Positions 20,068 to 32,786 of a stretch of DNA of 64,000 bases are shown piece after piece. This stretch comes from Tetracentron sinense. Taxonomy: Eukaryota > Streptophyta > Magnoliopsida > Trochodendrales > Trochodendraceae. Positions within the stretch are counted from its first letter, which is position 1, and each line of letters begins with the position of its first letter. The DNA is taken from positions 10,589,072-10,653,071 of the forward strand of contig CM026566.1 in NCBI GenBank assembly GCA_015143295.1, given 5' to 3'. The notes below the pieces were generated by a model. The model did not search any database. It was given only the letters and a program-made list of their open reading frames with translations, and was not told where the DNA came from. The position numbers were made by a program, and so were the translations under genes.

Positions 20068-22724
20068 TGTAACGACCCAAAAGTTTAATCTAATAAAATT
20101 ATGCGTTTATGGGTCCTTAATGGAGGTTAATTAGTTAATTATTTGTTAAATTAGTAAAAAGTGAATTTTGTTCGGGATTGGATTATACTGGTAAACTTCA
20201 GTGTTTTTCCTCGAAAATCGTACATAATATACGGGTGACTATCTGGACGATCACCTATCGTTCCAGTTCCGTCGCGTATCGATTCGCGAGACCGCGTGAC
20301 TCTTAAATATAAGAAAATTGAGAAAATCAGGAAATTCCATATTTTTCGGAATTTAGTGGGACTCCATAATTACTGGAGATTCTAATAAAAATCCGTGTGA
20401 CTGGTACCACAACGTGCCGGTCGGTCGTGAGGATGATCGTCTGTCGTTTCAGTAGTTAATTGTCTCATATGAAGAAATGACAGTGTGTTTTGTGTCTGAA
20501 ATCAGAAAATTAGTGGGTTTTGCAATTTTCTTCCGGACTAAAGTGCAGTTGTCAAAACTCAGTATGTTTCCCCGAAATTTCTACAGTAGGTGTCGGACTG
20601 CCCCAAGTTCGGTCACCTGAAGTTTTGTCAAGATCGGGTATCATATAGCAGGGTTTCGAAGGGCATATACATGGAAAAGTGGAAAAAACTGGTCAAATAG
20701 TCAAAGTAGTTGACTTAGTCAACTACTACTTTCCACACCAAAAAGGGTCATGTGCTTTTGCACATGATCTAAACCTTAGTCTATATATATTAAATGACCA
20801 AACCCCTTTCTCATTACATTCGGTCACTAACAGTGGAGAATTCCAGAATTTTTAGAGAGAGAAAGTGAGGAGAGAGAAAGGAAGAGAGAGAAAGAGGAGA
20901 GAGAAAGAAGAGAGAAAAAAAAGAGAAGCGGGTTCTTGAGGTTTTTCGACGTCCCGGATGCATTGGCGGAGTCCCTTTTTGCGTCAGTCACCTCGAAAAG
21001 CGTGAACTAAGTAAAACCCCTCTTTTTTCCTCTTTTTCCCCTTATTTTGCTATATTATTTTTTCTGAAGTATATGCATGTCTTTTGGCATGAATGGAAAA
21101 GGGTCAGAGAACCCTATGTGATGTTGTGATTTTATATGGTTCATCGGGGAGCCCAGATCGGGTCCCGGGTAAATTGTATCGCCACTTTAGGATGACGAAA
21201 AGTTATTTTGAAGGTCGTATAAGGCTATGGAGACATCCATTAGCTTGGAAACGTTCTCTAATGAGACGGTGTGTTACCGGAGTTGGTTCACGGCCGCGAG
21301 GCCCAAGTATTTCAGTTAATCAAGCGAGGCTTGGATTAACTGGGGTTAACCTATGGTTAGAAAATCTAACCAGGGTTAATTATAGTCAGTGGTTCCTCTT
21401 TGATTAAGTCAGGAGAGACGGTGTCCAATAAGGCCCGGGGTTCCTCCGTGACTGATAGTCGGAAGATGTCGGTCTGTTTGTCTAGGTCATCTGTAGTGCC
21501 TCTTGGACTAGGTCAGGAGTGGCGGTGTCCTGCATGGCCCGTGGTTCCTCTGTGACTGATAGTCAGGAGATGTCGGAGTCCTAGAGAGTTTAAAGTGGCT
21601 GAACATCAGATAGTGTATAGTCCAGAGTTTCTCTCTGGGTGGGTCAGAAGATGTTGGCACCGTGTCTATCAAGGTCCCTTCTTGGTGGAACGTCAGAAGA
21701 TGTCGACATTGGTATAGATGTCGGGGTTCCTCCGTAGACTAGCCAGAAGATGACGGTAGGCAGGTTGGTCGGGGTTTCTTCTTGAGTGATACCTAGGGCG
21801 ATGACGACGAATACACGGTAGATGTTGCCAATCAGTTGAATAAAAAAGTATTGTCCTTATTGGGTGAATGCCCATGTTGTGTGTGTAAGCTTTAGATACG
21901 AAGTGGTCTGAGTTGGTATACTCAGGGTTGGTGTATTAGTCTGAGTTGGTGGACTCATGGTTTGGTATGGAATCGTCGGATTCCATGTGAGTTGGGTTGG
22001 TATACCCAAGGTTTGGTCGTGTTCGGGTGAAAGCCAGAACAGCGTGTGTGAGTCAAAATGACTCAATGTATTATGGTTAGGATTTAGAGACTTTAAGCTG
22101 AACATTTGTAGGCTGTGGCCAATTAATAGAGTCTCAGGACTCAAAATGAAACATGATTGATGATCAAAACGATAACTTGGTGATATAATACATTCATAAC
22201 TGAATCTCATAATTGGAAAGTAATGTGAGGTTGGGAACCTCGGTTAGGGTGACGTAACCCTAAGTGACCTTGGGTCACAGTTTATTATATACTATTCTAT
22301 TTTACTGTAACATGCAAATTGAACTGTTTATTATATCATTATTGATGTGTGTTATTATGTGGAAATAGTTTAGAAGGATTGTGGTTTTATTGGGCTTCAT
22401 AGCTCACTGACTTTTTGTGTCAGCAGATCTTGGAGCTGCTGACCAGAAAGTGAAAAGTCCAACAGGACATTTTGGAAGCTTGTACAAGTTGTACCCGGCG
22501 TGATAGAGGCACCTACTTTTGTAAAACAAACTTGATGTAAATAATACAGGTATATGGTTTGTATGATGGCTATTATGATGACAGGTGTTATTTGCTTTTT
22601 GGAAGCATCTGATAAATATTTAGATTTCTCGCATCTTCGCGGGTAAAGTCTTCCGTTGCATGATTTGACGAACGGACGCACGTCTCGGAACTTGATTCCC
22701 TAGGCGCGGGTTCGGGGCGTCACA
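20068..22724 (+). mobile_element. Solo LTR of a gypsy element (family B), 2657 bp
   Basis: Begins TGTAACGACCC and ends GCGGGTTCGGGGCGTCACA. Flanks TCACC (20063-20067) and TCAAC (22725-22729) agree at 4 of 5 bases, read as a decayed target duplication. Upstream of the TATATATA box (20782-20789) is a perfect inverted repeat AGTAGTTGAC-TTA-GTCAACTACT at 20705-20727. The leader is GAGAGA-rich. From about 21400 to 21820 there are degenerate tandem repeats built on GGTGTCC, GGTTCCTC and GTCAGAAGATG. A CTGAC-N7-GTCAG hairpin is at 22407-22423. Minus-strand relatives lie at 40410-42236. Confidence 0.8.
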
Positions 22725-22779
22725 TCAACATTAATTTTGTTAAAGCTTGTGCCTCATGCATTAGTGATTACTTTTCAAG

Positions 22780-24607
22780 TAATAGTACATTACTAAAGAG
22801 AAAGAGAGAAAATATTAGGAGTTGTGTGGAGCCATGTGATCTCGTCTACAAAGATCCCTGCTAAATTAATAGTACATTTTTGTGTTAAATTCCCAAACGG
22901 AGGACAGTCAGAACTTTGCATGTTAGAAGCAGTGGAGGAAGCTCTAATATGAGGAGATTGGCCATTCATAAACAATGATGTAGGATAGTATGACAAAAAA
23001 GCAACAATGCAAGAAGAAGCAAGTGCAGGCATATGGCCTATTTCCCTTCTAATATCCATATTTTGGATTTTGTAAGAAATCTGGAGCTATGATTGTAGTA
23101 CAGTTTTGTATTTTCTCGAGATAAAGGAGTTAGAACATGACATTTTAGTAAATGTGGAGAGAATTCTAACACTAGGATATTGGTCATTCATAAATAGTGA
23201 GTGGATAGTATAACAAGTAGGAGGTTCATGGAAAACATTTTTATAGGAACATGAGTACTTAATTCCTTTGGATACGAGTAGGTCGGAGGTACATGAAACC
23301 ATTAGTTTCATTTACAAAGAATAAAACTAAATTTTCTAGCAAAAGCAACCTTAATAATGTTGTTCTATGGAATATCCAAGTCTTTGGAAGACTATAGAAG
23401 GAAACATTCATGGAATTTGTTAAACTTTTGATAAGAAAGTGACCATTCTGTGTTGAATCATAACCTAATCAGCAATGCATGTAGAAGCAAACAGACTAAT
23501 CACTAATTTCCCCTATTAATACCTATTTGGGTTTTCTATGGAAGCTAGAACTATGAGTGCAGTAACAGTTTCGTGACCTTCTCAAGGGAAGGGCAATTAG
23601 AAATTGCATTTTAGTGGATGTGTAGAAAGTTCTAAACCCAACATATTGACTGTTAATAAACAGTGATTCCATAGTATAACATGGAGTCAACAAACCCGAA
23701 TTAGAAAGCGTACTGACAAACATAATTTGTTAGCTATATAGATCAGGTAAAATCATCCCAAATCAACAATTCAACTAGAAGTGAAATGCGGATCTACGGT
23801 TAATTTCCCTTAGGCTCATACCTATTGGGATTCCCCAAGGAAGTTGAACTATTATTGTAGTACAATTTTTTGGTCTTCTCGAGCAAAGGGTGGTTAGTTG
23901 TATTTTAGTGGTTGATTTGTTGTGGAAAAAGTTATAGTACTAGAATATTGCCCATTCATTAATAGTGAGTGGACAGTATAACATGGAAGCCATTATTTGT
24001 TCTCTATGGTTAGGTGAAATCTAAATATCAACAATGCAAGGCATAAATAGGCCCTATGGAATATTTCAATTACTACCATCCATACATGTGTGCATAGTAA
24101 CAAAGTTTGCCGAATTTTTTTAAAACGCAAATTATTCACGAATTTTAGGTGTGCCAAATTATTCTCCAAATTATTCATGAATTTTACGTTTGTTGAATTA
24201 TTCGCGGATTTTACGAATCATTCCCAATTTATTCTCGAATTTCACAATATTTTGTTTAGTTCGACAAAGTAAACTGCTTCTTTTGTATCTTATCTAATCA
24301 AATTGTAGGATATCTTTTTATAATTTTTCCCCGATTTTTCAGAATTTTTCTGAACTTGACCCTTGCCGAATTATTTCCAAACACGAACTTTGTCACTATG
24401 CATGTGTGGGTTTTCATAAGTAAACTAGAACTATGATTGCGATTCAAATTTGTGGTCTTCTAGAGCGAAGGGAAGTTAGAACATTGCATTTTATTTGTTG
24501 TGGAGAATTTTTTTTTTGTTTTCGTTTGTCTGTGGAGGAAGTTCAAATACTAAGATATTAGCTATTCATAAACAATGTGTAAATAGTAGCATAGAGTCAA
24601 TGAGTTG
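22780..24607. repeat. Tandem array of about 300-bp units, first block
   Basis: A diverged unit recurs with landmarks GTTCTAATACTAGGATATTG, GTCATTCATAAA, GTGAGTGGATAGTATAACAT, TCAACAATGCA(C/T)GTAGAAGC, CCTATTTGGGTTTTC and AGCTAGAACTATGATTG. The CATTCATAAA-type landmark is seen at about 22962, 23183, 23650, 23952 and 24562. The last gap falls to about 294 once the MITE at 24093-24400 and its duplication are removed. No reading frame spans the unit. The array continues beyond the D1 LTR (28096-28502) and in 31610-32940. Confidence 0.65.
24093..24400. mobile_element. hAT-like MITE, 308 bp, perfect 8-bp target duplication
   Basis: Ends CATAGTAACAAAGTTTG and, inverted, CATAGTGACAAAGTTCG (two differences in 17). 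CATGTGTG is duplicated perfectly at 24085-24092 and 24401-24408. The interior repeats AATTATTC and GAATTTT(A/C) words. It lies inside the 300-bp tandem array. Its tips resemble the MITE at 11912-12237. Confidence 0.9.
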
Positions 24608-27600
24608 TGTAGGCACCCCATTTTTGCATCCCCTACTTTTCCCTTTCTTCTTCAAAGCTCCAATGAATCAACCAAAGCCCAACATCCTCAACCTTCGTCT
24701 GAGCCTAGAGTCTGTTTGCACCTAACCCAGTAGGTTTGCGGTATAGTAGGTTCTCCTTCAAACTAAATAGTTTCTATTTTGACTGAGTAATTCAAAATTA
24801 TTTTCCGAGAGCTTTTCATTCGAACCAACTTGGTCTCATTCGGACGAAATAACTACTTTTTACTGTCTGAGCAATTGGTTTTGTTCCCGAATGCATATCG
24901 TTTGAAAAACCCCCAAGTTCATTCGAACGACCCCCACAAATTTTTTTAAAAGGTTTAAACCCTAATTTGGCAATCCAATCCTCTTCCTACACCCCTAATA
25001 ATCACCAAACTACCCTAAACCCTTGAAAAATCTATAAATACCCAACCCCCACAAGCCTTTAAACCCTAATCTCAAATCCTTAGACCAAAATCCTAATTCT
25101 CTTTCTCCTCCAACCTAAGAACCCTCTAGATTTTCTAAGCGAGGCAGCCCTCTCCCATTAACCCTAAGAATTTCCAATCCAAACCAAACCCCTAGAGGAG
25201 CATCTAAGGGTGTAAGCCTCAGCCATATCCCTTGCACGAGGACTCTTCTCTCTGAGCTTTGAAGAGCAAAGGAGAAGGGTAGGTTTACACCTTACCCTCT
25301 TAATCCTTCAAATTTTTTCCTTTCATTTCCAGTTTTCTTTATTGTTTTGCCATTGTTTATTATTGCTTGTTGTATTTGCTTTTTTGCCTTTTGCTTCTCT
25401 TTAGGCTCCAATCCTCCTCTAGAACCACTTTGAGGGCCCATCATCTTCGCTTTATGGGTCTCTCTATACCATTAATCTAATGGTGTAGAGGGACCCCATT
25501 GAAAGGAGGTGGATGAGCACTCCTTTTCAATTTCTATATATTCTTTTCTATTGCTTTCTTTTGTTCCTAGTCCATTTCTAGGAATTTTTAGAAGGTCTCT
25601 CCCTTCAAGCTCTTATGCCGCTCTGCTCCAAGTCTAATGGTGTAAAGGGACCTCATTTAAAAAGAAGAGAGGTCTTCCCCTTACCTCCATGCATTGTCTT
25701 TTCTTTGCTATCTAGGTCTAGTAATGGCCGAGACCCCTTTATTTCTTGCATGTATGTATTTTCGGCCACAAAGCCATGTTTTTTCAAACGAGGCTCATTT
25801 CGTCCGAACAAGCATGATTTTTATTAGCCATGTCTCACTTCCTTTGGCCAATTTTCTTGTTTCTATGTTGACCTTACCTTAGGTGATTTAGAACCCCAAG
25901 TTAAATCCCTAAATCCTCAAAAAAATCAGGTTATGGGCAATTACAGAGCCAGATTCGTTCGAAGTAATCCCAATTCGACGAATGAATATGATTTTGTTAC
26001 AGTTACAGAATCAATTTCGTTCGAACCAAACCAACTTGATTCGAACGAACTTGATATTGTAACCCTCTTTTGGACCCCCCCCCCCCTCCCCCTCCCCCAA
26101 ACATTGTTAGCCTATAGGTGTCCACCATAGGTCTCCTTAGTGATATTGATGATAACACAATAATAGAATGAGATTTAAGTTATTAATGTCTCAATTGAGT
26201 TTATGTGAAAATCAGTTTATGAAGAGCATTAGCAAACCATTCAATGTGAAAAAGCATGAAAAAGACACTAACCATGAAGAAAGATTCATCATCAAGTCAA
26301 AGCAAGCTATTGATCAAGTTTGGATCATAATGAAGATATTTGAAGATCATATCCAAGCTCAATTCATAAAGATGAAGAAAGAAGAAGAAGGAAGATCATA
26401 AAGCTAATAAAGATGAAATCAATTCAAGATCAAGATTGAAGACTCTCCAAGGTTTAAATAGGTTTTATATGTTAGTTTGAGAGTCGTTTAGGACTTTTGT
26501 AAAAAGTCCTCAAAGTTTGGTCGATAGAATGCTTAATACTTAGATTGACCATAGGTGCCTTAAGACCCAATTGAATATCATTATAAGGCTCTAAGACATC
26601 ACAAAGAATTATGAAAATCATGAAAAATATAAAGGAATTGACCAAGGTAATCATTCTCATCATTAAGGTTAAGAAAAATGGATTTCAGCATTTTGACCAA
26701 AAATTGCTCTATCCAATTGACTATATGGAGCAATCCAGTCGACTCGATAGGCCAAAAAAAAAATTTATCTTCAAAAAGACACTGTTATCTTTTCCAGTCG
26801 ACTAAATGAAGCATCCAGTCGACTAAATGGCGCGGGATAGAGTTTTTTACTCTGTAACGGCTATATTTCAAACGAATCTTTTCATATTAAATGCTACTTC
26901 TACGGTCATGAAACTTCTTGGGCTATAAAATGGAATGATTTATGAATAAAACAAGAACTCCAATACTTCCAATCATTCAATTAATCACTCCAAAGCTTAG
27001 ATTTCAAAATCCATAGAGTTTAACCTAGAAATCCAAAAAAAGTCATTCTTGAGCTATTCAATCTCATTCTTTGAGAGACTCTTAGAGAGCTTGAAAGTGA
27101 TCTATTAGCTTGTATTAGAAGAAAAATCAGAATGTAACCATCACTCCTTGAAGTGTATGTGAAAATCAAGAATCGATGGATTCTTGTCCTTGAAGCGGGG
27201 AGCTTTGCAAGGTTTGATCTCGACTTGGAAGAGAGATTATAAAAGGTTTGAGCTTCACCCGGAAGAAGTCTGTACGATAACCAAATCGTGGTGAATCCTC
27301 TTGTGGGTAGCTTGAGGCAGGGACGTAGGCGGGATTGTCGAACCTCGTGAACAAAATCGTTGTGTTTATCTTCTCTAACTCTTGCATTTAATTTTCTGAT
27401 TTGCATTATTTAATCTTCTTAGTTACTAATTCTTTGATAAATTAAATTCCGCACAAAGAATTCAAAGTAGAACTTTAAATTTTCCATTGACCCTATTCAC
27501 CCTCCTCTAAGGTCGAATCCTTGGGTAATAAATATACCTTAGGTTAATTTTAACCATGGTTAATTTGCCAACCCTCCCAGTGCTCCACAATGAGCCTAAA

Positions 27601-28095
27601 CTACTACTAAAAACATTATAAAATCCAAAAGCCCAAAAACATTCAAATTTTCCAAAATACAAAATCAATCAACTTAACTCCTATCCTTCGATAGAACTAT
27701 ACTGGTCTGATCCTGTTAGGCTGGGTATGTAGGCAACCCTACAAGGGTTTGACCGTGCCCCTAGGATAGTCTACTTCCCTCATCGATTTACCCTTAAATT
27801 ATCATAATTAAAATGACTTAGGCAATTTCCTTTAATTTTCATGTTGTTTGACTTAGACCTAGGGAGTAGATAACCATCTTCGGGTGGGGGTCCTAGGGTG
27901 CCTAACACTTTCCTCGGGACTTAACCGAATCGCTTACCTAGAACTCTGACCAAGACCGTAGGCCCTTATCCATTTTATCCGGGATCCTATTTTCCCCCAT
28001 AATTAATAGGTGGAAGATCCATTATTAGGCATTTAGTGTCGTTCCTCCACAGGGAGTGTCCCGAAAGGAAAGGCGCTAAATTCCCTTCACTTACA
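24608..28095 (+). mobile_element. Solo LTR of a Tat/Ogre-like element (family D, copy D1)
   Basis: Begins TGTAGGCACCCCATTTTTGC and ends CTTCACTTACA. A perfect 5-bp duplication AGTTG lies at 24603-24607 and 28096-28100. TTCGAA palindromes at 24819-24824 and 24922-24927 precede a TATAAATA box at 25033-25040. The 3' end carries the D signature GGGTGCCTAACAC. More TTCGAA words cluster at about 25968-26045, followed by a C-run at about 26070-26097. Without the nested SIRE LTR (26119-27538) it is about 2.06 kb. It sits in the 300-bp tandem array. Confidence 0.9.
26119..27538 (+). mobile_element. Solo LTR of a SIRE-type copia element, 1420 bp, nested in D1
   Basis: Begins TGTCCACCATAGG followed by TTGATGATAACACAA, typical of SIRE LTR starts. 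Near the end it has CCTATTCACCCTCCTCTA, which also precedes the PBS of the copia element at 48 kb. Flanks ATAGG (26114-26118) and TTAGG (27539-27543) agree at 4 of 5. The empty site can be read in the sister LTR D2, where CCTAGGTTAGATTTTAATC is continuous. AGTCGACT palindromes at 26737, 26796 and 26817 precede a TATAAAA box at 26934-26940. The terminal dinucleotide is CC rather than CA, so that end has mutated. Confidence 0.8.
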
Positions 28096-28502
28096 AGTTG
28101 AAGTTAGAAACCATATGGACAAGTTACTGATTTGCCCCTATAGGTTAGGTGAATTCATGAAATCAACAAGGCATTCATCAACAAGGCAACTAGAAGAAAA
28201 TGCAGACTTATGTTTACTTTCATTTACTAAGATCCTTAACCTATTTGGGTTCTCCTAAGGAAGCTGGAACTATGATTGTAACACAGCTTTTGCGGTGCTC
28301 TAAGGCGAAGGGAAGTTTGATGCAGTTCCAACTTCCAAGCATGGAAGAATATGGGGAAATGGGGAAGCTCTACACTTTAGTAGGGAATAAGACATCTAAC
28401 TAGTATACAGCGCTAAACTTGGTGTAATGCGAAAGGCGAATAAAAAGACAAGGGAAATAGTTAAATAGAATATAAAACAAGACAATTTCAGTATAAGGGT
28501 GG
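28096..28502. repeat. 300-bp tandem array, block between the two D LTRs
   Basis: Continues the array after D1: GTTAGGTGAATTCATGAAAT, CAACAAGGCA, CCTATTTGGGTTCTCC, AAGCTGGAACTATGATTG. The right half has lost the CATTCATAAA landmark. A 67-codon open frame at 28200-28403 has no known domain and is not called. Confidence 0.5.
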
Positions 28503-28730
28503 TGTAAGAACCTCATTTTTGCACCTCTTCTCAGCTTCCCCTATACTAATATTCTCTAAGGCTCCAAAGAATTACTTCTCTAAATACCCTACTTAAACCC
28601 CAAATACCCTACCTAAACCCAAAACCCCTTTACCAATCCTCAAAAACCCAGAAAAAATTGAAGGAAACACTATTTCTACAAAAAAAAACATTGATTGTCT
28701 ACACATGGTTTATTGCCAAATCAAATTAAT

Positions 28731-29042
28731 GTGTAAAAATTGCTTAGGCTAGTATGCAATGGGCGGGATACATCATATATCACCCACTTGCAAATTACAT
28801 TCAAGAAAAAAAAATTCCAAGGGGAAACCTCATTTTGGACCAAGACAAACCCATCGCCTAAGATACAGTTCCTGGAGATAGACAATGTGTAAAAATTGCT
28901 CAGGCTAGTATGCAATGGGGGGGGGGATACATCATAAATCACCCACTTGCAAATTACATGCAAGAAAAAAAAATTCCAAGGGGAAACCTCATTTTGGACC
29001 TAGACAAACCCATCCCCTAAATTTCTTCATGAATACTAATAC
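28731..29042. repeat. Direct duplication, period 156 bp, inside LTR D2
   Basis: GTGTAAAAATTGCTTAGGC at 28731 recurs at 28887 as GTGTAAAAATTGCTCAGGC, with nearly identical following sequence (ATTCCAAGGGGAAACCTC and others). The second copy has a run of 10 G at 28917-28926 where the first has a short GGGCGGG. Confidence 0.9.
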
Positions 29043-29866
29043 CTCCAATATCCCTAGAAGACCAAACTACCCTTGACCCATTCTTTAGTCCTACATTGCG
29101 TAGGAGAAGTTCATCCTACCCCTTCACCCCTTTAATCACATCTCAAAAACCCACAAATTTGAGTCTTGAAAATCAAGAGTTCTCAAGACTTGAACCTTTG
29201 GAATTGAGCTAAAATCTTATACAAGGTCATTTGAGGGTGGAAGCCATTGGCTAGACCCTCTAGGACAGGTCCTTCCTTGGCCTAGTCCCTACTTCCTAGG
29301 AGCTTTGAATTGGAAAAGAAGTCATCGGGAAGGAACCACTCTTGTCCAACCTTCTCCAAGGTTGGCCTCCCCCTCTAACTCTATCCCTTTCTTTTTATTT
29401 CTTGCTTATCTTGTAGCTTAGTTTATTTACTTTCTAGTACTTTTTTATTTATTCAAGTCAGCTTCAATATTTCTGGTTTCTTTCTCTCCTTATTTACTAT
29501 CCTGTAAAAAATGGAATATAATCAGCAAATGGGAGATTTAGAGTGACCCAAGTAAGCACAAAAGCCAAAGGGAGAAGACTGTTCTGGTTTTTGGTTGCCT
29601 TGGCTATAAACAACCTATTGCCAATCCCCAGATCAATTACTGTGGGTGTTGGCTATAGGTCATCTGTAGCCAAAACAAATACCAAGAATGACCAAAACAA
29701 GGCCTTCTTTATTCCTCACCTTCTCTCCTGGACCATATTTTACTTGTTTATTCCCCATGAACCCCTAGAGACCTACTTCTGGTGTTTTCACTCAGACCAA
29801 AGCCTAAGGAAGCACTGTTTTGAGTAGTACTCTGTAGGGAGTATATCATGTGCCTCCTAACATAGC

Positions 29867-30210
29867 AGTGCACAGAATAGTGCACAACTCGACATTGCTC
29901 TGGTCCACCCCCAAGGACCTATTACACCCCTTACCTCCCCATAGACCTTTTAGAGACTAACTTGGGCATTTTGGCCCAAGCCCAATGCCAGGAGAGCACT
30001 ATTCCAGAAATCTTATACCTCCTCAGTTCTTACATTGTAGTGCACAAAATAGTGCACAACTTCGGCACTGCTCTGGACCACCCCCAAAGACCCATTACAC
30101 CCCTTATCTCCCCATAGACCTTTTACAATCTAACTTAGGCATTTTGGTCCAATCTCAAAGCCAGAAGAGCACTATTCTAGAAACTGTTATGTTGGGTGGT
30201 ACATCATGTA
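29867..30210. repeat. Direct duplication, period 172 bp, inside LTR D2
   Basis: AGTGCACAGAATAGTGCAC at 29867 and AGTGCACAAAATAGTGCAC at 30039 start two copies sharing CCACCCCCAA, CATTACACCCCTTA-like and CTCCCCATAGACCTTTTA. A more diverged earlier copy may lie at about 29700-29866. GTGCAC is itself a palindrome and occurs twice per unit. Confidence 0.85.
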
Positions 30211-31131
30211 CCTCCCAACATGAATGGGGTCTGGAACAATGTGCTATCCTCCTCCACTCTAGAATTCGTTGGAATTCTCCATGAGCTCACCTCGACCAGG
30301 CCCCCTGGGGTTTACTTAGACTTAATTTGGCCCCCATTAAGCCCTGTACTAGGGTGAGGAAGTGCTGTTTTCAATACTACCATATTTTGTCTACACATCA
30401 TTTACCAACAGAATAGTATTTAACTAAAAAGTGAATTGTCGGTAGATGATGTGAAGGCAGCACTGTCCCTACTACCCTAAGCCACTTTGGGCTACTTTTT
30501 TGGGTTCCCCACTTGTTCCTTGGGTTTGTTGGACCCTTGACCCTACCTAGGTTAGATTTTAATCATAATTAAGTTTGACTAACTGCCTATGCTCCAAACT
30601 TGCATGAGATTAAATTGCTAAGTGATCCTAAAAATACCAAAAATATCTTAAAAACTAGAAAATCATCAAAGTTAGCACTCTTGAACTATGTTAGCTTGAC
30701 CCCCTTCATATGGGTACGTAGGTGGCCCTCACAGGTTCAGCCCGGCTAAGTTACTTTTTCATTTTGTCTCTTGTTGCATGTTTCCTATTTAACATGATAA
30801 AATGCAATGTTTCCCATATAGTTTATCATGTTTTATAAAATACAATGTTTCCCATATAGTATTCCCTCTTTAGGTTTAGATTTGAGGAGTAGGTAACCCT
30901 CCTTGAAGGGAGGTTTAAAGGTGTCTTAATTAACACCTTTCACTAACCTAAATGAATCTCTTACTCTTACTTTCGCCATTAACCATGCAGTACTCCACAC
31001 TTATCTATTAACTTGAGGTATCCAGTTTTCCCTTAATTCATAGAGACGACTCTATCGTAGATTGTTTAGTGTCATTCCATTTTGGTAAAATTCTCACTAA
31101 GTCAAAAAGGCAACAAATTTTCATGTCTACA

Positions 31132-31609
31132 GGTGCCAATGTATTCTTAGGTTGAAAGTCGAACTAGGTTTTTGTAAATGTTTACCTTACCTAGGTTGAT
31201 TGTTCAAGTCCACATACATTGGAAGTCCAACTAGGTATTTATTACTACTTAATTATACCTATATTGATTAAACAAGTCTCCATGTGGTCGAAGTTGTTCT
31301 CAAGTTTTAGATTAGTTTCTTTTTCCAAAGTATTGGTAGTTGGCACCTTTTTTGGAGTGGTTCACAACTCTACATGAAAACTGTCCTATGTAGGCTAGGA
31401 GATTGTTATTAGCTAGGGACATTATCCACCAATTTTATACATTTAAAACATTGTAAGCTTGAACCTTTTTCCTAAAGCAATGCGAAATTACTAGAGTTCA
31501 ACCCTATTTTCTCACTATTCTTGATGCACTGTTAATTACTTGGATCCCTTCTACCCTTTTTTCTCTTTAGCTGATCTCTCCCCACAAGTTCTAGTTATTC
31601 ACTCGGTTA
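31132..31609. other. Spacer after LTR D2, no gene seen
   Basis: Contains an imperfect internal duplication built on GTC(G/C)AACTAGGT and ACCTA(G/T)(G/A)TTGATT. Otherwise nothing recognised. Confidence 0.35.
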
Positions 31610-32046
31610 AAATTGGACTTCGCTAAAATTAGAAAGTTTCATTTAATGGCTGTGGAAAAAGTTCTAATACTAGGATATTGGTCATTCATAAAGAGTGAGT
31701 GAATAGTATAACATGGAGTTTGTAAGTTCGAATTAGAAAGCATATTAACAGGTCTCTGACTTGTTCTCTTCAAGTTAGGTGAAATCACAATATCAACAAT
31801 GCACGTAGAAGCAAATGCATAGCTATGGCAAATTTCACTTGCTAAGATCTGTACTTATATGGGTCTTCCTTAGAAAATACAATTTTATGGTCTTCTCATG
31901 CAAAGGACCATTAGAACATTGCATTTTAGTGGCTATGAAGAAAGTTCTAATACTAGGATATTGGTCATATAAAACAATGAGTGAATAGTAGAACGTATAA
32001 CATAGTGTCAATGAATTCGAATTAGAAAGAGTAATACAAAACTATT
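31610..32046. repeat. 300-bp tandem array, third block
   Basis: Two units with GTTCTAATACTAGGATATTG and GTCAT(TCATA)AAA landmarks near 31681 and 31963 (spacing about 282), each followed by GAGTGAATAGTA. Same orientation as the first block. Confidence 0.7.
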
Positions 32047-32786
32047 GTAGCAACCTGGGGTAAATGTTTCCTTAGTTTCAACTCAATATTCTAAAAGGAA
32101 TTCTTTAGTTACAATGATATACGAGAGGAATGGATAAAAACTCATGATTGGTGTGTTGGGAAAGATTGATGTTTATGATATATTTCAAAGAAAGAGTCAT
32201 CTCATTTCCTTCTTCATTCCTTCCAATTCATTCACTTCAAGGATCTAGCCTGGACGAGCACAAGTTTGCACTAACTCTACAAATAAATGTTGAACCCACT
32301 TATGGGTGTTGACCAGTAACCACCATGGCTTGCAAGCACCTTCTCTTGATCCAATCCAGTGCATTGGTCCCGATAAACCCACTTAATCATGTTGTTGCCA
32401 ATCCAATGCATTGGTCCTTATAAACCCCAATTTATTGCTTCCTCTCCATGAATTATGTCCACTCCTTCAACTCGTTCCTAAAAATAGGATTCCATGTAAT
32501 AAGATTTTGATATTCAACAACACCTATTAACGTCAAGATTACAAAGAAGGGAATTTTGGGGATTACTTTTGAAATTTATGTGAAAGCTTCAACCCTTAGA
32601 GAGTGAGTGAGTCCTCTCAAGGTGAGTGAGTCCCCGAAATTGGTTGAGTGAGTCCTTCTTGGTAGTTTTTTTCTTGTTCTTGTGATTCTTTGAATTTATT
32701 ATCAACAAATCTCTCTTCTTTCTCCTTCAATTTGTTCTTCATTTTGTTTGCAACTTGTTGGTTAGTTTTGATCGAAAAACCATCCT
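32047..32786 (+). mobile_element. Possible solo LTR, about 740 bp
   Basis: Interrupts the 300-bp array. Begins TGTAGCAACCTGG and ends GAAAAACCATCCTACA, an LTR end I associate with plant copia/gypsy elements just before a PBS. It contains a duplicated CCAATCCA(G/A)TGCATTGGTCC (from about 32350 and again from about 32400) and a triple GAGTGAGTCC repeat (32604-32655). No clear target duplication, so tentative. Confidence 0.4.

Larger units (their letters stand above)
28503..31131 (+). mobile_element. Solo LTR of a Tat/Ogre-like element (family D, copy D2), 2629 bp
   Basis: Begins TGTAAGAACCTCATTTTTGC and ends TTTTCATGTCTACA. Flanks GGTGG (28498-28502) and GGTGC (31132-31136) agree at 4 of 5 bases. 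It carries the D 3' block: GGTGTCTTAATTAACACC, GATTGTTTAGTGTCATTCC and AAAAAGGCAACAAATTT. A GGGTACGTAGGTGGCCCTC block lies at about 30711. It contains two internal direct duplications, annotated separately. It is about 400 bp from D1 and in the same orientation. Confidence 0.85.

Noticed and set aside
27020..27406. 128- and 73-codon minus-strand frames
   Set aside because: They lie in the R/U5 part of the SIRE solo LTR and have no domain.
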